Source: Photobacterium sp. DA100 (GTDB taxonomy: Bacteria > Pseudomonadota > Gammaproteobacteria > Enterobacterales > Vibrionaceae). Taken from it: a stretch of DNA of 64,000 nt. Under the pieces are notes generated by a model, which saw only the letters and a list, made by a program, of their open reading frames with translations, was not told the origin of the DNA and made no database searches. Position numbers and translations under genes: made by a program. This document shows, one piece after another, positions 63,123 through 64,000 of this stretch (positions are counted from its first letter, which is position 1; each line of letters starts with the position of its first letter). The stretch is from positions 1,984,001-2,048,000 of the forward strand of contig NZ_CP119423.1 in the NCBI RefSeq assembly GCF_029223585.1, written 5' to 3'.

Positions 63123-63624
63123 GCTTCACCTCATGATGTTGGATCCAATGACGGACTGCTTTGAAGCATTCCTGCCATTGCAGCTCGGAGTTAGACTCAG
63201 CACGGTTATAAGCTAGCGTGGCGAGCATCCCCGAGTATCGAGTGGAGAATTGACTGTCAGGACAATGGGCATCTAGCCACTTCTCCCAGTCTTGGCCAAT
63301 CAATGGTGCCACCTCTTGACGAGGAAATGCATAAAGCGCAGTCCGTTTAAGTAACTGGGGTAACCGACTAAGACCTACATCCATATGCTGTAACTGCTGA
63401 AGTTCATGTAATGCAGCACGTCGATATGCGTTGGCAATGTATCGCTTGACTCGCAGATAGACTCGAAACGCAATCCAGAAAAGTAAAATAGCCAATAACA
63501 CGAACCAACCGGGCGCATTAGGCAGCCAAGAAATCCGCTCAGGCCCCCCTGCCTCTGCTAGATTACTGAGCAAAGGGTTCGTTCCGAGTGGCAAAATTGT
63601 CTCAAGTGATGTCGATATAGTCAT
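63115..63624 (-). CDS. DUF4381 family protein
   Basis: A 169-residue protein with one membrane segment (about 38-56, WFVLLAILLFWIAFRVYL) followed by a helical cytoplasmic domain. Matches DUF4381, which sits between DUF58 and VWA genes in MoxR clusters. ATG 63624 is chosen with GGAGG nine bases upstream. Overlaps batA by eight bases. Confidence 0.78.
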   Translation of the reverse strand: MTISTSLETILPLGTNPLLSNLAEAGGPERISWLPNAPGWFVLLAILLFWIAFRVYLRVKRYIANAYRRAALHELQQLQHMDVGLSRLPQLLKRTALYAFPRQEVAPLIGQDWEKWLDAHCPDSQFSTRYSGMLATLAYNRAESNSELQWQECFKAVRHWIQHHEVKRD

Positions 63625-63645
63625 ACAACATACCCTCCCCAATCT

Positions 63646-63999
63646 TTAAGCTTGTCGGCAAGCACTGAGTGCTTTTCTGAGTTGGTAATCTGCAGGCACA
63701 ACAGTATTTAATTTCAAAACGGGAATTCGATACTTACGTGCTGTATCGGTGAACTGCTCGATCGCGCGGGTGACATCTCGCGCAAACTCGGCTCTTAACT
63801 CGAGGTCTCGCCCCGATAACACGATTTGGTTGTGACCGTCGCTGAACACCGCCTTTCCTAGCTCAGCCATTTGGTGCTCAAGCGGATCGGATACATGGCA
63901 AAACACAACATCGTTGTGCTGACAAAGTACTTTGAACTGCTCTTCACTGTGCGTGTTGTAGCCGTATCCGTCAGTCACAAAAATCACCAAACTATCATG
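63646..63999 (-). CDS. DUF58 domain protein, C-terminal part (cut by right edge)
   Basis: Only the last 118 codons are visible; the frame is open to the end of the window, so the start is beyond it. The visible part begins HDSLVIFVTDGYGY and has a VWA-like late fold (SDPLEHQMAEL, ALSACRQA end). This fits the C-terminal half of DUF58 proteins that precede DUF4381-BatA-BatB. A MoxR ATPase gene is expected further to the right. Confidence 0.72.
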   Translation of the reverse strand, partial: HDSLVIFVTDGYGYNTHSEEQFKVLCQHNDVVFCHVSDPLEHQMAELGKAVFSDGHNQIVLSGRDLELRAEFARDVTRAIEQFTDTARKYRIPVLKLNTVVPADYQLRKALSACRQA

Positions 64000-64000
64000 C

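Noticed and set aside
1..64000. CRISPR arrays, tRNA or rRNA genes, prophage or complete insertion sequences
   Set aside because: No spaced direct repeats, no cloverleaf-like sequence, and no transposase, integrase or phage structural genes were seen in the translated frames.

Overview
The window is chromosomal DNA of a marine gammaproteobacterium. The gene set (inosine-guanosine kinase, HrpA and HrpB, fused MobB-MoeA, tungstate transporter, DMSO reductase, Bat cluster) and the roughly 48-50% GC coding style suggest the Vibrionaceae (Vibrio, Photobacterium or Grimontia-like). The assignment rests on recognised protein families, not on a database search. No rRNA, tRNA, insertion sequence or CRISPR array was seen.

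Layout: (1) 1-1.7 kb: fdhD, cut by the left edge, and a helix-turn-helix/binding-protein-like regulator. (2) 2.3-12.2 kb: a lipid-inclusion neighbourhood. It holds a 661-residue two-domain fatty acyl-CoA reductase like the Marinobacter enzyme, a DUF2505 protein, a TetR regulator, PBP7, an HSL-type esterase, two phasins, a PHA-system protein, an LRAT-domain protein and an MltD-like transglycosylase. Three FadR-like operators precede the reductase. (3) 12.5-20.9 kb: molybdenum/tungsten supply. A sensor kinase and NtrC-type regulator diverge from tupABC-mobA-mobB/moeA, and a clear -24/-12 sigma-54 promoter precedes tupA. Regions 1 and 3 look like one metal-cofactor locus split by region 2.

(4) 21-36.9 kb: DUF3581, a small exported protein, a LysR regulator, a tiny CRP-linked ORF, a patatin lipoprotein, a DgcN-DgcA D-glutamate catabolic pair, a BCCT transporter, an oxidoreductase, PgpB, a DUF411 metal-resistance pair, DUF2786 and gsk. 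(5) 37-44.8 kb: respiratory molybdoenzymes, namely a sulfite dehydrogenase-type pair (molybdoprotein plus dihaem cytochrome c), a DUF1254/DUF1214 protein, and dmsABC with an FNR box and a 16-bp palindrome in its leader.

(6) 45-58.9 kb: hrpA, small exported and TerB proteins, a hairpin-masked His-rich mini-ORF, a MarR/DUF3861 divergent pair with twin operators, a frameshifted DUF3313 lipoprotein gene, a secreted hydrolase, hrpB, an OhrR-like regulator with a CurA-type reductase, and a solitary menB of the bicarbonate-independent type. (7) 59-64 kb: a Bat operon (DUF58, DUF4381, BatA, BatB, TPR, BatD) running off the right edge.

The FdhD, Tup, Mob/MoeA, sulfite dehydrogenase and DMSO reductase genes all concern molybdenum/tungsten cofactor enzymes, so much of the window serves anaerobic or sulfur respiration. 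The most novel-looking items are the FadR-box/acyl reductase/phasin neighbourhood, the sigma-54 tungstate operon with a repeated CAAAATGT motif, and several short ORFs with dedicated regulatory signals.
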